Notes under the pieces: model-generated
What the model was told of the DNA's origin: nothing
Seen by the model: only the letters and a program-made list of their open reading frames with translations
Databases searched by the model: none
Shown: piece after piece, positions 51,997-61,066 of the stretch
How the letters are laid out: every line of letters starts with the position of its first letter
Position numbering within the stretch: position 1 is the stretch's first letter
Translations under genes and position numbers: made by a program
Source of the DNA: Selenomonas sp. AB3002
Lineage (GTDB): Bacteria > Bacillota > Negativicutes > Selenomonadales > Selenomonadaceae
Length of the DNA stretch: 64,000 bases
Assembly (NCBI RefSeq): GCF_000702545.1
Contig: NZ_JNIO01000002.1
Coordinates: 771,001-835,000 of the forward strand
Direction of reading: 5' to 3'

Positions 51997-52101
51997 GTAA
52001 ACATAGAAACCGCGCAAAGGAGCCGCATATATGTCCCATAGGATATGTATGCGGCTTCGTGCGTAAGAACGGGTTTCGAGAAAAATTTGGGAGGGAATTT
52101 C

Positions 52102-53367
52102 ATGTCAGAAAAAACGAAAACCAACCTTGACAAGCTGGGGCTATGGATTATCATCGCCACGGTGCTGGGCGCTGTGGTGGGCCTCATCATGGGGCCGAAC
52201 GCCCATATGTTCGCGCCTATGGGCGACCTCTTCATGCGCCTCATCAAGATGGTGGTTGTACCCCTGGTGCTCTTTTCCCTGATTGGCGGGGCTGCCTCTC
52301 TGGGAAACTCCAGCAGCGCCGGGAAGATAGGTCTTCTGACCTTTGGCTACTACGGCATCACCACGGCTGTGGCAGTGGCTTTGGGCCTTGCTGCCAGCGA
52401 GATTTTCCAGCCGGGCCGCGGTATCGAGATGGCAGCACTCTCTGAGGCTGCCATCCAGGTGGAACACATGGAAGAAAGCACTCATATTCCCGGCTTCTGG
52501 GATACGGTGCTGGGCTTCGTGCCTACCAATCCCTTCCAGGCTCTGGTGGAAGGCAATATCCTGCAGATTATCGTCTTTGCTCTGTTCATGGGCTTTGCCG
52601 CCACCCATCTTGAGGAAAGCAAGAAGAATTTCGTGCTGAGTTTCTTCAACTACCTCACTGAGCTCTTCATCAAGGTCATGACCGGCATCATGTATGCCGC
52701 ACCTATCGGCGTCTTCTGCCTCATGGCTGACGCCACGGGCACCTTCGGCTATGCGGTGCTCACCAAGATTCTATACCTCATCGTGCTGTACGTGGCAGTG
52801 CTGGCCATCGTCACCTACGGCATGATTGGCGGGACTGTGGCCATGTTCTCCAAGTGCACCAACTACAAGCAGTTCTTCAAGAGCATGTGGAAAGTGCAGG
52901 TCTTTGCTTTCTCCACCGCTTCTTCCATCGCCACCCTGCCGCTGAACATGAACACGGTACGTGAAGAACTTGGTGTATCCAAAGAAACCACTTCCTTTGC
53001 CCTGCCTCTGGGCGCCACCATCAACATGAACGGCAACGCCGCCTATTACGCCATGGCCGCCACTTTCATCGCCCAGATGTACGGCATGGAGCTTTCCCTG
53101 CCCCAGTACATCGCCATCATCGTCACCAGCACCCTGGGCGCTGTGGGCCAGGCAGGCGTTCCCGGCCCCACGCTTCTGGTAGTGGCCGTCCTGGTAGCCG
53201 GCGGCATCCCCATCGATGCCCTGCCCATCCTCTTCGGTGTTGACCGCATCTTCGACATGCTGCGCACCGCCGTGAACATCACCGGCGACGCTGCCTGCGC
53301 CACCATTGTGGACAGGTTCAGGACAGTAGACGAAGCCTCTGTCGAGCACAATTTGAAGGAAGCGTAA
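52102..53367 (+). CDS. Dicarboxylate/amino-acid:cation symporter (SDF family)
   Basis: 421 aa with eight membrane segments and two hairpin loops. The SDF signatures are all present: AFSTASSIATLPLNMNTVRE (hairpin 1), GATINMNGNAAYYAMAATFI (TM7) and VGQAGVPGPTLLVVAVLVAG (hairpin 2). The second-hairpin VGQAGVPG and the residue pattern do not settle between glutamate, dicarboxylate and serine/threonine. GGGAGGGA precedes the ATG. Single-gene unit with its own promoter. Unlike the copy at 30938 it has no extra N-terminal domain. Confidence 0.9.
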   Translation: MSEKTKTNLDKLGLWIIIATVLGAVVGLIMGPNAHMFAPMGDLFMRLIKMVVVPLVLFSLIGGAASLGNSSSAGKIGLLTFGYYGITTAVAVALGLAASEIFQPGRGIEMAALSEAAIQVEHMEESTHIPGFWDTVLGFVPTNPFQALVEGNILQIIVFALFMGFAATHLEESKKNFVLSFFNYLTELFIKVMTGIMYAAPIGVFCLMADATGTFGYAVLTKILYLIVLYVAVLAIVTYGMIGGTVAMFSKCTNYKQFFKSMWKVQVFAFSTASSIATLPLNMNTVREELGVSKETTSFALPLGATINMNGNAAYYAMAATFIAQMYGMELSLPQYIAIIVTSTLGAVGQAGVPGPTLLVVAVLVAGGIPIDALPILFGVDRIFDMLRTAVNITGDAACATIVDRFRTVDEASVEHNLKEA

Positions 53368-53384
53368 TTACAATAAAGAGCGCT

Positions 53385-53418
53385 GAAAGCCCCCGGAAAA
53401 ACAAATCCGGGGGCTTTC
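53385..53418. terminator. Bidirectional terminator between convergent genes
   Basis: GAAAGCCCCCGGA and TCCGGGGGCTTTC are a 13-bp perfect stem with an 8-nt loop; it lies between the symporter (plus) and the POT gene (minus). Confidence 0.75.
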
Positions 53419-53438
53419 GCATGCTTCTGTATGATATT

Positions 53439-54935
53439 TTAGTTGTTCGTGGCAAGAATTTCTTCTGCCTCATCAGTCTTGTTGATGAGCTTGTTCAGCA
53501 CAGGCACCATGAAGGCCATGACTACCGTCACGCCCAGAGTCACCAGGCCGATATCGGTGAAGACGCCGGTGTAGATGCCGAGAGTCTCCACGGAATTCGT
53601 CATGCCCTCTGGCACAGCGGTGAGAGCTGCTACCTTGCCGCCCAGCACAGCTGCAATGGCGGTGGTGAGGAACCAGGCCCCCATGAGGAAGCCCAGCAGG
53701 CGCTGGGGCACCAGCTTGGAAATCATGGACAGGCCCAGGCCGGAAATCAGGAGCTCGCCAATGGAGGACAGGAAGTAGGAACCAACCAGCCACCAGGCAG
53801 ACACAATGCCGGCCTCGCTGGCAAACTTGGCAGAGAAGCCAACCACCAGGAAGGAACCTGCCGTCAGCAACATGCCCAGGGCGAACTTGGCGGGCATGGA
53901 AAGGTCAGTGCCCTTATCGCCGAAGTGGCTGTACATCCAGGCAAGGATGGGGCTGGCCAGCATGATCCAGAAGGGGTTCAGCGTCTGGAACACCTGTGCA
54001 TCGGGAATCTCAATGCCCATGATGCTGTGCTCCACGTTGTTGATAGCGAAGAAATTCAGAGAAGTAGGCATCTGCTGATACAGGGTGAAGAAGACAATAG
54101 CCTCCACAATGAGGATCAGGGCGGCAATCATCTTGCTGCGCTCAGCCCCACGGGACTGGAAAATCATCTTGAAGAACACGCCGTACACCAGAGCAGCAAT
54201 GCCCCACAGCAGCACATGAGCCACTTCCAGATGGCTCAGCATCCAGGCAGAAACGAAGGTCATGACAATGACACCGGCTACCACCAGAGCCATTTTCGTA
54301 GCGGACAAAGGTGCCTTGCCAGCGGGGGAATCAACGCCCTTCACCAGATAGCGGAAGCTGAAGAAACCGCCGATAGCCACCACCAGGCCCATGGCACAGA
54401 TGGAGAAACCCAGGGAAAGTCCATACATGGAGCCGACGATAGGCACCAGCAGCATGGAGCAGAAGGAGCCGATATTCACGGCCATATAGTACATGGTGAA
54501 AGCAGAATCAAGATGCTGCTCATCACCCTCATAAATCTTGGACAGCAAGGAGGAAGGGTTAGCCTTGAAGATACCGTTGCCGCAGGCAATGGCACCAAGA
54601 GCCACGAATACCAGGTACTCCTCAACCTGGTCGCCACTGGCAGCAAAAGCCATAATGGCATAACCAATCATGAGGACAATAGCCCCCAGGGCGATAGTGC
54701 GCTGGGTGCCCAGCACCTTGTCACCGATATAGCCGCCGATGGACACATAGCCGTACACCATGGCGGAGAAAGCACCGAAGACGATGAAGGACTGCGCGTC
54801 CCCCATGTTCAGCGCTTTCACGAAGAACATAGCCAGCACGGCCTGCAGGCCGTAGTAGCCAAAGCGCTCCCAGAACTCTATGAAGAACAGCATATTGAAT
54901 GCGCTCTTCCTGTTAATAGGATGTGCATCTGACAT
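53439..54935 (-). CDS. POT/PTR-family proton-coupled peptide transporter
   Basis: 498 aa, 14 membrane segments. The family motif for proton coupling is in FFIEFWERFGYYGLQAVLAM; GKVAALTAVPEG and the signature FYMAVNIGSFCSML-like segment TMYYMAVNIGSFCSMLLVPI are present. It takes up di- and tripeptides with protons. The nearest named relatives are DtpA/DtpB (YdgR) type. Own promoter region at 54936-55335; a small hairpin (cgggag...ctcccg, 54957-54979) lies in the leader. Confidence 0.9.
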   Translation of the reverse strand: MSDAHPINRKSAFNMLFFIEFWERFGYYGLQAVLAMFFVKALNMGDAQSFIVFGAFSAMVYGYVSIGGYIGDKVLGTQRTIALGAIVLMIGYAIMAFAASGDQVEEYLVFVALGAIACGNGIFKANPSSLLSKIYEGDEQHLDSAFTMYYMAVNIGSFCSMLLVPIVGSMYGLSLGFSICAMGLVVAIGGFFSFRYLVKGVDSPAGKAPLSATKMALVVAGVIVMTFVSAWMLSHLEVAHVLLWGIAALVYGVFFKMIFQSRGAERSKMIAALILIVEAIVFFTLYQQMPTSLNFFAINNVEHSIMGIEIPDAQVFQTLNPFWIMLASPILAWMYSHFGDKGTDLSMPAKFALGMLLTAGSFLVVGFSAKFASEAGIVSAWWLVGSYFLSSIGELLISGLGLSMISKLVPQRLLGFLMGAWFLTTAIAAVLGGKVAALTAVPEGMTNSVETLGIYTGVFTDIGLVTLGVTVVMAFMVPVLNKLINKTDEAEEILATNN

Positions 54936-55335
54936 AAGTAAAACTCCAATCTCTCTGCGGGAGTGTCTTGCTCCTCCCGGAATCTAATATGTATCACACT
55001 GATGGACATTTTACCATATTCTTACGCACAATAAAAGGCCAAGTGACTGTAAAGACTGTTAATATTGGGCTTTTGGGCCTATCTTCTCTATATATTATGC
55101 ACAAATGTGCATCAAGTATGGATTATAAAAAGTTGATTGTGCCTTTGGTGTTCATTCTCTGTGAACATGGTCCTGAAAATAAAACAAAGTTTTTTTTGCT
55201 TTTGTAATCATGTATATCAATAAGGACATTCGACCACAATGTCCACAGAGTGTATACATCTGATATATTCCCCTTATTGACATGATTAATCAGTTTGCTA
55301 CAATAAATGTATACGCTAAAAGAAAGGAAGATTCC
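54936..55335. promoter_or_regulatory. Divergent intergenic region, 400 bp
   Basis: AT-rich, no gene seen. It contains the POT leader hairpin and, at the right, the promoter TTGACA-16-TACAAT (55277-55304) for the small gene at 55336. Confidence 0.6.
55277..55304 (+). promoter_or_regulatory. Promoter of the 134-aa gene
   Basis: TTGACA, 16 bases, TACAAT, 32 bases before the start codon. Confidence 0.65.
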
Positions 55336-55740
55336 ATGTTTTATATAGTGAATTCCCTGATTACCGAAGAAGGCCGTCAGACCTTTTCCCTGCTTGGCAT
55401 CACCGAGGACAAGCAGCAGGCAGCTGCTCTGGCTGCAGAGGTCTACAAGGACTACAACAAGAACGCCTCCTTCCAGAACATCGAAATGATTACTGAATGG
55501 CTGGCCACCCGCCGCAAGTACTCCTTCCGCAAGGACAAGGAGCACAGATTGCAGCTGGCTATCACGGAAGCCGGAGAACTCAACCAGCTGCTTCCCGCTG
55601 AAGCAGGGCTGGTATTCTCTGCTGCCGCTGAGGAGGAGGAACTGGCCCGCCGCATGAGCCAGGCACTCTTTGAGGGCCAGCATACAGCCAGCCGGGGAGA
55701 ATTTCCCCCAAAGGCTGCAGGCTGCCCACTGGAAAGCTAA
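55336..55740 (+). CDS. Conserved-looking small protein of unknown function
   Basis: 134 aa, soluble, rich in Glu, Ala and Arg. Start MFYIVNSLITEEGRQTFSLL behind AAAGGAAG. A middle section has many charged residues (TRRKYSFRKDKEHRLQ). No motif I recognise and no signal peptide. It has its own promoter and terminator, which supports a real gene, and its codon use matches the neighbours. Confidence 0.65.
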   Translation: MFYIVNSLITEEGRQTFSLLGITEDKQQAAALAAEVYKDYNKNASFQNIEMITEWLATRRKYSFRKDKEHRLQLAITEAGELNQLLPAEAGLVFSAAAEEEELARRMSQALFEGQHTASRGEFPPKAAGCPLES

Positions 55741-55790
55741 AAAGAGAGGGAAATGTTTCACACCGAAGCATTTCCCTCTCTTTTTATTTT
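55741..55790. terminator. Strong bidirectional terminator
   Basis: AAAGAGAGGGAAATG and its exact complement form a 15-bp stem, extendable to 19 with one G-T pair, T-rich on both strands. It separates convergent genes. Confidence 0.9.
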
Positions 55791-56776
55791 TTATTTTTCT
55801 TTGGTTCTCCCCAGGCACTCGCAGCTTCCAGGGTAGCTGCCGTACCGGTCTTTTCGTGATAGGCCTTCAGGTCCTCCAGCCACTTTGCCATCACATTATA
55901 GGCCTTCAAGCTCTTGTCCTGATAAGTGGCATGGTAAAGGTAGTTGGTCCATCCTTCATGCACTTCCTGCACATAGTTTTCCCCGTCCTTGCCGGTGAAG
56001 AAATCCAGCCGCACACCCTCCCTGGGCAGCACCAGGGTGTAGTATTTGAACTTGCGCATCTGAATATCTTTGGCGCTCCTGTAGCTGGCCCCGTAAAGGA
56101 GTTTCTCAACGTAGGGCAGCGGAGAAAAACCATCTGCCGTGGAGGGAGCCTCACCATTCTTGCCCAGAGTATAGGCCTCCGGCTGGCCGTAGATGAAATT
56201 GGCCAGATAGATGCCAATATTGCTGTTATCAGCAGTCACAGGCGTAAGGCCGTTGTCTTTGATGAAATCACCGTGCACATAATCCCAACCCCAGGCATTC
56301 AGCTTGGTCCACTGCCTTTGGTCACGCACCATATCCTCCTGGCTTTCACGCACATAGCGCACATCAGTGGGGTGGTAGTAAATGTAGTACCCGCCCTCTG
56401 AATCTTTGGCAATCAGCTCAGCCCCGGACATATCATGGCGAAGTTTCTCGTGGAGCTGCTCTGCCGTCAACCTACCCAGGCTGAAAATCCAGCCAGCGCC
56501 TGACTCAGTCTCCCCTGCCTTTTGGGCAGCTTCCACAGAAGCCTTCTCAGAAACGGCAAAGAAGCTGCCCTCCGGGGCGGTAGTATCTTTCAGCAGCAGC
56601 TCATCGTATTCCTCAGGAATCCGCAGCTTCAGCCCCTGGCTCTCATACAGACGCCCCTGCCCTGCTTCAGTCTCTGCCGAAACAGCAGGTGTCGCCTCCT
56701 CAGCCAGAGCGAAATTCCCCGGTGCCGCCAGCACAGCTGCCGCCAGCAGGGCAGCCATTATTTTTCCGCTTTTCAT
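55784..56776 (-). CDS. Secreted protein of unknown function (330 aa)
   Basis: Signal peptide MKSGKIMAALLAAAVLAAPG ending FALA. The mature part begins with an acidic linker, then KLRIPEEYDELLLKDTTAPE and IFSLGRLTAEQLHEKLRHDM, YYIYYHPTDVRYVRES, with many aromatic residues; no catalytic motif recognised. Periplasmic by signal peptide. AAGGGGGA before the ATG. A hairpin-type repeat (56787-56834) stands just upstream. Confidence 0.7.
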   Translation of the reverse strand: MKSGKIMAALLAAAVLAAPGNFALAEEATPAVSAETEAGQGRLYESQGLKLRIPEEYDELLLKDTTAPEGSFFAVSEKASVEAAQKAGETESGAGWIFSLGRLTAEQLHEKLRHDMSGAELIAKDSEGGYYIYYHPTDVRYVRESQEDMVRDQRQWTKLNAWGWDYVHGDFIKDNGLTPVTADNSNIGIYLANFIYGQPEAYTLGKNGEAPSTADGFSPLPYVEKLLYGASYRSAKDIQMRKFKYYTLVLPREGVRLDFFTGKDGENYVQEVHEGWTNYLYHATYQDKSLKAYNVMAKWLEDLKAYHEKTGTAATLEAASAWGEPKKNKK

Positions 56777-56786
56777 ATATAATCCC

Positions 56787-56838
56787 CCTTCCACCGTCTT
56801 CGACGGTCCCCCTCCCCCGCAAGCGGTGGAGGTAAGGT
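56787..56838. repeat. Dispersed hairpin repeat, second copy
   Basis: ccaccgtcttcgacgg and cctcccccgc-aagcggtggagg. The 24-bp segment 56811-56834 is identical to 43257-43280 near fruA, and the preceding cttccacc(n)cttcg part is similar too. Confidence 0.65.
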
Positions 56839-56966
56839 CTGCTAGAAGCGTAAATCTCCCGAATGGAAAAATTCACTACTCAACTAATATAAGACACTTC
56901 CCCATTCTACCATATCCTGCCCCGTCCTTCCACCTGTTACACCTCTATTTGCACTTTTCAGTTTTA

Positions 56967-56995
56967 TTGACAAATTAACGACAATAGACTATGCT
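56967..56995 (+). promoter_or_regulatory. trpS promoter
   Basis: TTGACA, 17 bases, TATGCT, 53 bases before the start codon. Confidence 0.7.
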
Positions 56996-57047
56996 AGACT
57001 TTAGTTTATTTGAATTCATATATTATTGATAGTTAGGAGCAATTGCT

Positions 57048-58058
57048 ATGTCAGAAGCACAGGAAAAGAAAAAAATCATCCTCAGCGGCATCCAGCCCAC
57101 GGGCGTCTTCACCCTTGGCAACTACCTGGGAGCAGTGAAAAACTGGCAGCAGATGCAGGAAGACTATCAATGCTATTATTTCATCGCCGACCTTCATTCC
57201 CTGACGGTACACATTGACCCGAAACTCAGGAAACAGCAGTCCCTGCAGGCCTTTGCCCTGCTCCTGGCCTGCGGCATCGACCCGGAAAAGAGCCTTATTT
57301 TCGTCCAGAGCCATGTGCCCACCCATGCAGAAATGGGCTGGATCCTGGCCTGCTGCTCACAGTTCGGTGAGCTTAGCCGCATGACCCAGTTCAAGGACAA
57401 GAGCGCCAAGCACCCGGAGAATATCAATGCGGGCCTTTTCACCTATCCTTCCCTCATGGCAGGGGATATCCTGCTCTATCAGGCAGACTATGTGCCGGTA
57501 GGGGCTGACCAGACCCAGCACCTGGAATTCACCCGTGACATCGCCACCCGCTTCAACCATGTTTACGGGGAGACTTTCAAGCTGCCTGAGGGCTACTTCC
57601 CCAAGCTCGGTGCCAGGGTCATGAGCCTGCAGGAGCCTACCTCCAAGATGAGCAAGTCCGACACCAACCCCAACGCTACCATCTCCATTCTCGATGAAGA
57701 AAATGTCATCATCAAGAAGTTCAAGCGGGCTGTCACCGACAGCGAGATGGAAGTGGTCTTCCGTGAGGGCAAGGACGGCATCAACAACCTTATGACTATT
57801 TACTCTGCCATCACGGGCAAGAGTCTCGACGGCATCACCAGCGAATTTGCAGGCAAAGGCTACGGCGACTTCAAGGCCGCTGTGGGTGAAGCCGTAGCTG
57901 AGGAGCTGCGCCCCGTGCGTGAGCGCTTCAATGAACTCATGGGCGACAAGGCTGAGCTTGAGCGTCTCATGAAGCAGGGAGCAGAGATTGCCACGAAGAT
58001 TTCCAGCCGCACCCTCACCAAGGCACGCAAGAAAGTAGGCCTCTACATTACCAAATAA
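57048..58058 (+). CDS. trpS: Tryptophanyl-tRNA synthetase
   Basis: 336 aa, class I synthetase. The HIGH-like motif is SGIQPTGVFTLGNYLGAVKN, and the KMSKS loop is PTSKMSKSDTNPN. VGADQTQHLEFTRDIATRFN contacts tRNA/ATP. AGGAGC is before the ATG. It charges tRNA-Trp and is expected in a core chromosome. It is a monocistronic unit with a good promoter; no T-box is evident between promoter and start. Confidence 0.97.
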   Translation: MSEAQEKKKIILSGIQPTGVFTLGNYLGAVKNWQQMQEDYQCYYFIADLHSLTVHIDPKLRKQQSLQAFALLLACGIDPEKSLIFVQSHVPTHAEMGWILACCSQFGELSRMTQFKDKSAKHPENINAGLFTYPSLMAGDILLYQADYVPVGADQTQHLEFTRDIATRFNHVYGETFKLPEGYFPKLGARVMSLQEPTSKMSKSDTNPNATISILDEENVIIKKFKRAVTDSEMEVVFREGKDGINNLMTIYSAITGKSLDGITSEFAGKGYGDFKAAVGEAVAEELRPVRERFNELMGDKAELERLMKQGAEIATKISSRTLTKARKKVGLYITK

Positions 58059-58092
58059 AATAGTCCGATAGAAAAAAACTATATAGCAGGAA

Positions 58093-58152
58093 AAAATCCC
58101 CCTTTGACGAATATGTCTATTACAAAATAAATAGACGTAAAAGGGGGATTTT
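58093..58152 (+). promoter_or_regulatory. Inverted repeat covering the chemoreceptor RBS
   Basis: aaaatccccctttgacg and cgtaaaagggggatttt (one mismatch) pair around an inner gtctatt/aatagac pair. The right arm is the Shine-Dalgarno of the receptor gene. A promoter-like TTGACG-18-TAAATA lies inside. Confidence 0.5.
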
Positions 58153-58154
58153 AA

Positions 58155-59873
58155 ATGCGTTTCATGGACAATCTCAAAGTAGCCTACAAACTGCTGATAT
58201 TGGCCGTCATCGCTTTCGTCGGCATGGCCTTTATCGGCTTCTCAGGTTACTCCGCTATCCTGGAAGCCCAGATAGACATGGAAAAAATGTATATGGTGGA
58301 TGTGCGCAGTCTCAGCCATCTGGGCGATGCCCGCCAGGGTATGCGCTCTGCCCAGACCATGACGGTCATCATGACCAACAAAACCGTCACGCCCGAGCGC
58401 ATGAAAGATCTGGCCGGCAAGTTCGAAGCAGGTGTGAAGGGCACCGATGAAGCTTTGGCCAAATTCAAGGAAGTTTCCGCCGGCAACACAGATGTGCAGG
58501 CGAAGTTCGAAGAAACCCTGACGGACTGGAACAGCATGAAAGCCAGTCTGCAGAAGTCCACCAGTCTATCCCTCTCGGGACAGCAGGACGAGGGCATGAA
58601 TGTCTACAACCAGCATGCCAACGAGGCCACCAAGGTAGCCAAGGACCTGGAGGAGCTGGCTGATGCCGCCACCAAGTCAGCTGAGGCCCTGAATACCAAG
58701 AACGATGAGGACAGCGAAGCTGCCAAGTTCAAGATGCTGGCAGAGTGCATCATAGCCCTGATCGTCCTCGTGGTTTCCGCCCTCTGGATCACCCGCGAAG
58801 TGGTAAATCCCCTGCGCCAGACCATCGGCGCCTGCGAACGCCTCAAGGAAGGTGATTTCCGCGACAGGGAACGCTCGATTATCCGTGGTGACGAATTCGG
58901 TGAAATGGCCGATGCCGTGGCGGGCGTGCGCGTAGCCCTCAATGCCATGATGAAGAACACCGGCCGCATTGCCGAGCAGCTGGCAGCTGCCGCCGAGGAG
59001 CTCAATGCTTCCTCCGGCCAGTCTGCCCAGGCCGCCGAGCAGGTGGCCCAGAACGTCACCAGCTCCGCAGGAGCCGTGGTGGAACAGCAGCAGCTCCTGG
59101 CTGTCATGCAGGAATCTGTAGACCATTCCAGCCAGGCCGTAGACACTTTGGGCGCAGCTGCCAATGACGTGGCCCGCCAGGCTCAGTCCTCCAATGACGA
59201 AGCCGAGTCCGGTGCCAAGTCCATCGAGAACGCCGTATCCCAGATTCTCTCTGTAGAGGAGATTGTCAGTGAATCTGCCGCCACGGTGGACAAACTGGGC
59301 CAGAGTTCCCAGGAAATCGGCCAGATTGTGGAAACCATTTCCGGCATTGCCGAACAGACCAACCTGCTGGCCCTGAATGCCGCCATCGAGGCAGCCCGGG
59401 CAGGCGAGCATGGCCGCGGCTTCGCCGTAGTGGCAGACGAGGTCAGGAAGCTGGCTGAAGCCAGCCAGACTGCCGCCCAGCAGATTACAACCCTCATTGC
59501 AGGTATTCAGAAAGATACCGACGACGCCGTCAGCTCCATGAAGAAGGGCAGTACGGCAGTGCGGGAAGGTTCAGCCTCTGTGGAGCAGCTGCGTGATGCC
59601 TTCCAGGCCATCCGCACAGCTTCCGGCAGCGTGGTTTCCAGCGCCCAGCGCATGATCAACGATTTGCAGACTGTGGCCGAAGATGCCAGCAATATCAGCG
59701 AGAAATCTGGCAGCATTTCCTCCAAGGGCCGCCAGGTGGCCGAGGAAATGGAAAGCGTCTCTGCCGCTTCCGAAGAGCAGAGCGCTTCTGCTGGCGAGAT
59801 TGCCAGTGCCTCCAAGGCTCTGGCAGAACTGGCCCAGAACTTGCAGGATTCCCTGCACAAGTTCCAATACTAA
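58155..59873 (+). CDS. Methyl-accepting chemotaxis receptor
   Basis: 572 aa. Membrane segments at about 12-34 and 193-213 enclose a four-helix-bundle-type periplasmic sensor (about 160 residues). A HAMP domain follows (215-270) and a signalling domain with the hairpin tip [37 protein letters not shown], where CheA and CheW bind. Gln/Glu methylation sites are in the flanking coiled coils. The tail lacks a CheR-tethering pentapeptide. Ligand unknown. Confidence 0.95.
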   Translation: MRFMDNLKVAYKLLILAVIAFVGMAFIGFSGYSAILEAQIDMEKMYMVDVRSLSHLGDARQGMRSAQTMTVIMTNKTVTPERMKDLAGKFEAGVKGTDEALAKFKEVSAGNTDVQAKFEETLTDWNSMKASLQKSTSLSLSGQQDEGMNVYNQHANEATKVAKDLEELADAATKSAEALNTKNDEDSEAAKFKMLAECIIALIVLVVSALWITREVVNPLRQTIGACERLKEGDFRDRERSIIRGDEFGEMADAVAGVRVALNAMMKNTGRIAEQLAAAAEELNASSGQSAQAAEQVAQNVTSSAGAVVEQQQLLAVMQESVDHSSQAVDTLGAAANDVARQAQSSNDEAESGAKSIENAVSQILSVEEIVSESAATVDKLGQSSQEIGQIVETISGIAEQTNLLALNAAIEAARAGEHGRGFAVVADEVRKLAEASQTAAQQITTLIAGIQKDTDDAVSSMKKGSTAVREGSASVEQLRDAFQAIRTASGSVVSSAQRMINDLQTVAEDASNISEKSGSISSKGRQVAEEMESVSAASEEQSASAGEIASASKALAELAQNLQDSLHKFQY

Positions 59874-59934
59874 GCCGTCCTCCAATTACCATATTTCCCT
59901 AATTCTCATTTTCTCCTTTCTTTCAATTCTCTCA

Positions 59935-59969
59935 ACCCGGCAAGGCATGGCCCTGCCGGGGCTTTTTTT
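59935..59969 (+). terminator. Terminator of the chemoreceptor gene
   Basis: CCCGGCAAGG...CCCTGCCGGGG stem followed by CTTTTTTT. Confidence 0.85.
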
Positions 59970-59974
59970 GCAAT

Positions 59975-60002
59975 AAAAAACCTTCCCCTGGGGAGGGAAG
60001 GC
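59975..60002 (-). terminator. Terminator of the dehydrogenase gene
   Basis: CCTTCCC...GGGAAGG stem with TTTTTTATTG on the minus strand. Confidence 0.75.
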
Positions 60003-60016
60003 TCAAAAAACATTCG

Positions 60017-60976
60017 TCAATCAATTACCCCATTGGCCCTCATCACGGCCTTGACGCTCTCAGCGCTCTTTTTCATCATCTCTTCTTCCTCAGCAGGCAG
60101 ATGCAGGGGGATGCGCTTCTCTACGCCGTGACGGCCAATGATGCTTGGCATGGAAAGGGCCACCTCATGGAGGCCATACTCCCCGTGGAGAGGCATTGAC
60201 ACCGGGCAGACGGCACGCTCGTCAAAGAGCACAGCCTTGGCCAGGCGGCAGGCTCCCATGGCGATGCCCGTGTTGGTCCAGCCCTTGGACTGCACTACAT
60301 CATAGGCAGTGTTCACAACTTCCTGGCCGATTTCTTCCAAATCCAGCTTGCCTTCATGGTCGTAAAACTCGTCAAGCTGCGAGAGGGGCACGCCGCCGAT
60401 GCTGACAGTGCTCCAGGCAGGGAAGGCAGAGTTGCCGTGTTCCCCCATCATATAGCCCTGGACAGAGGAAGCATCCACCTTGTAGTGCCTGCCGATGATG
60501 CTCTTGAGGCGCATGGTTTCAAGGGTGGTGCCAGTGCCAAAAAGCCGTCCTTCGGGATAGCCAAACTCCGTGGCTGCCACATAGGTAGTGATATCCAGAG
60601 GATTGGTAATCATGATAAAGACAGCCTCGCGGGTGTATTTCGTGACTTCGCCCATGATCTCACGGATAACGCCGATGTTTTCCTTGGCCAGGGTCAACCT
60701 GTCCATCTTCTGCCCTGGCAGGATGCTGGGACCGGCATCGCAGATAATCACATCTGCATCAGCGCACTCCTCGAAACCGCCGGAATGGACGCGAATCCCA
60801 GGCACGTAATCGCAGGACAGGGAATGCACCGCATCCACTGCCTCCCCATGGGCCACTTCCTTCTTGATATCAATGCAGACGATATCTGCTGCCAGCTGGC
60901 AGGCAATGGCACGGGCCAGTACAGCAGAGCCCACATGGCCCAGCCCAATGATGGCTAATTTATGTGGCTTGAACAC
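60017..60976 (-). CDS. L-lactate dehydrogenase-like 2-hydroxyacid dehydrogenase
   Basis: 319 aa, LDH/MDH family. NAD site IIGLGHVGSAV; acidic NAD selector in VCIDIKKE; MITNPLDITTYVA (catalytic Asp) and MMGEHGNSAFPAWS (catalytic His), and GTGTTLETMRLK. The substrate loop is PSILPGQKMDRLTL, unlike the common QKPGETR of lactate or RKPGMSR of malate enzymes, so the substrate is uncertain; lactate or a longer 2-oxoacid is possible. Selenomonads make lactate. Single gene with terminator. Confidence 0.85.
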   Translation of the reverse strand: MFKPHKLAIIGLGHVGSAVLARAIACQLAADIVCIDIKKEVAHGEAVDAVHSLSCDYVPGIRVHSGGFEECADADVIICDAGPSILPGQKMDRLTLAKENIGVIREIMGEVTKYTREAVFIMITNPLDITTYVAATEFGYPEGRLFGTGTTLETMRLKSIIGRHYKVDASSVQGYMMGEHGNSAFPAWSTVSIGGVPLSQLDEFYDHEGKLDLEEIGQEVVNTAYDVVQSKGWTNTGIAMGACRLAKAVLFDERAVCPVSMPLHGEYGLHEVALSMPSIIGRHGVEKRIPLHLPAEEEEMMKKSAESVKAVMRANGVID

Positions 60977-61066
60977 TTTGACATATCCCCTTTGCTAACT
61001 GTATTCTGGTAAAGAACGTTTACAAGTTTACAGTATACACCTTATAAGGAAATTTATCAACACGCC

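Noticed and set aside
53421..54932. 503-codon open frame on the plus strand
   Set aside because: Antisense to the POT transporter; His/Gln-rich, no hydrophobic segments or motifs.
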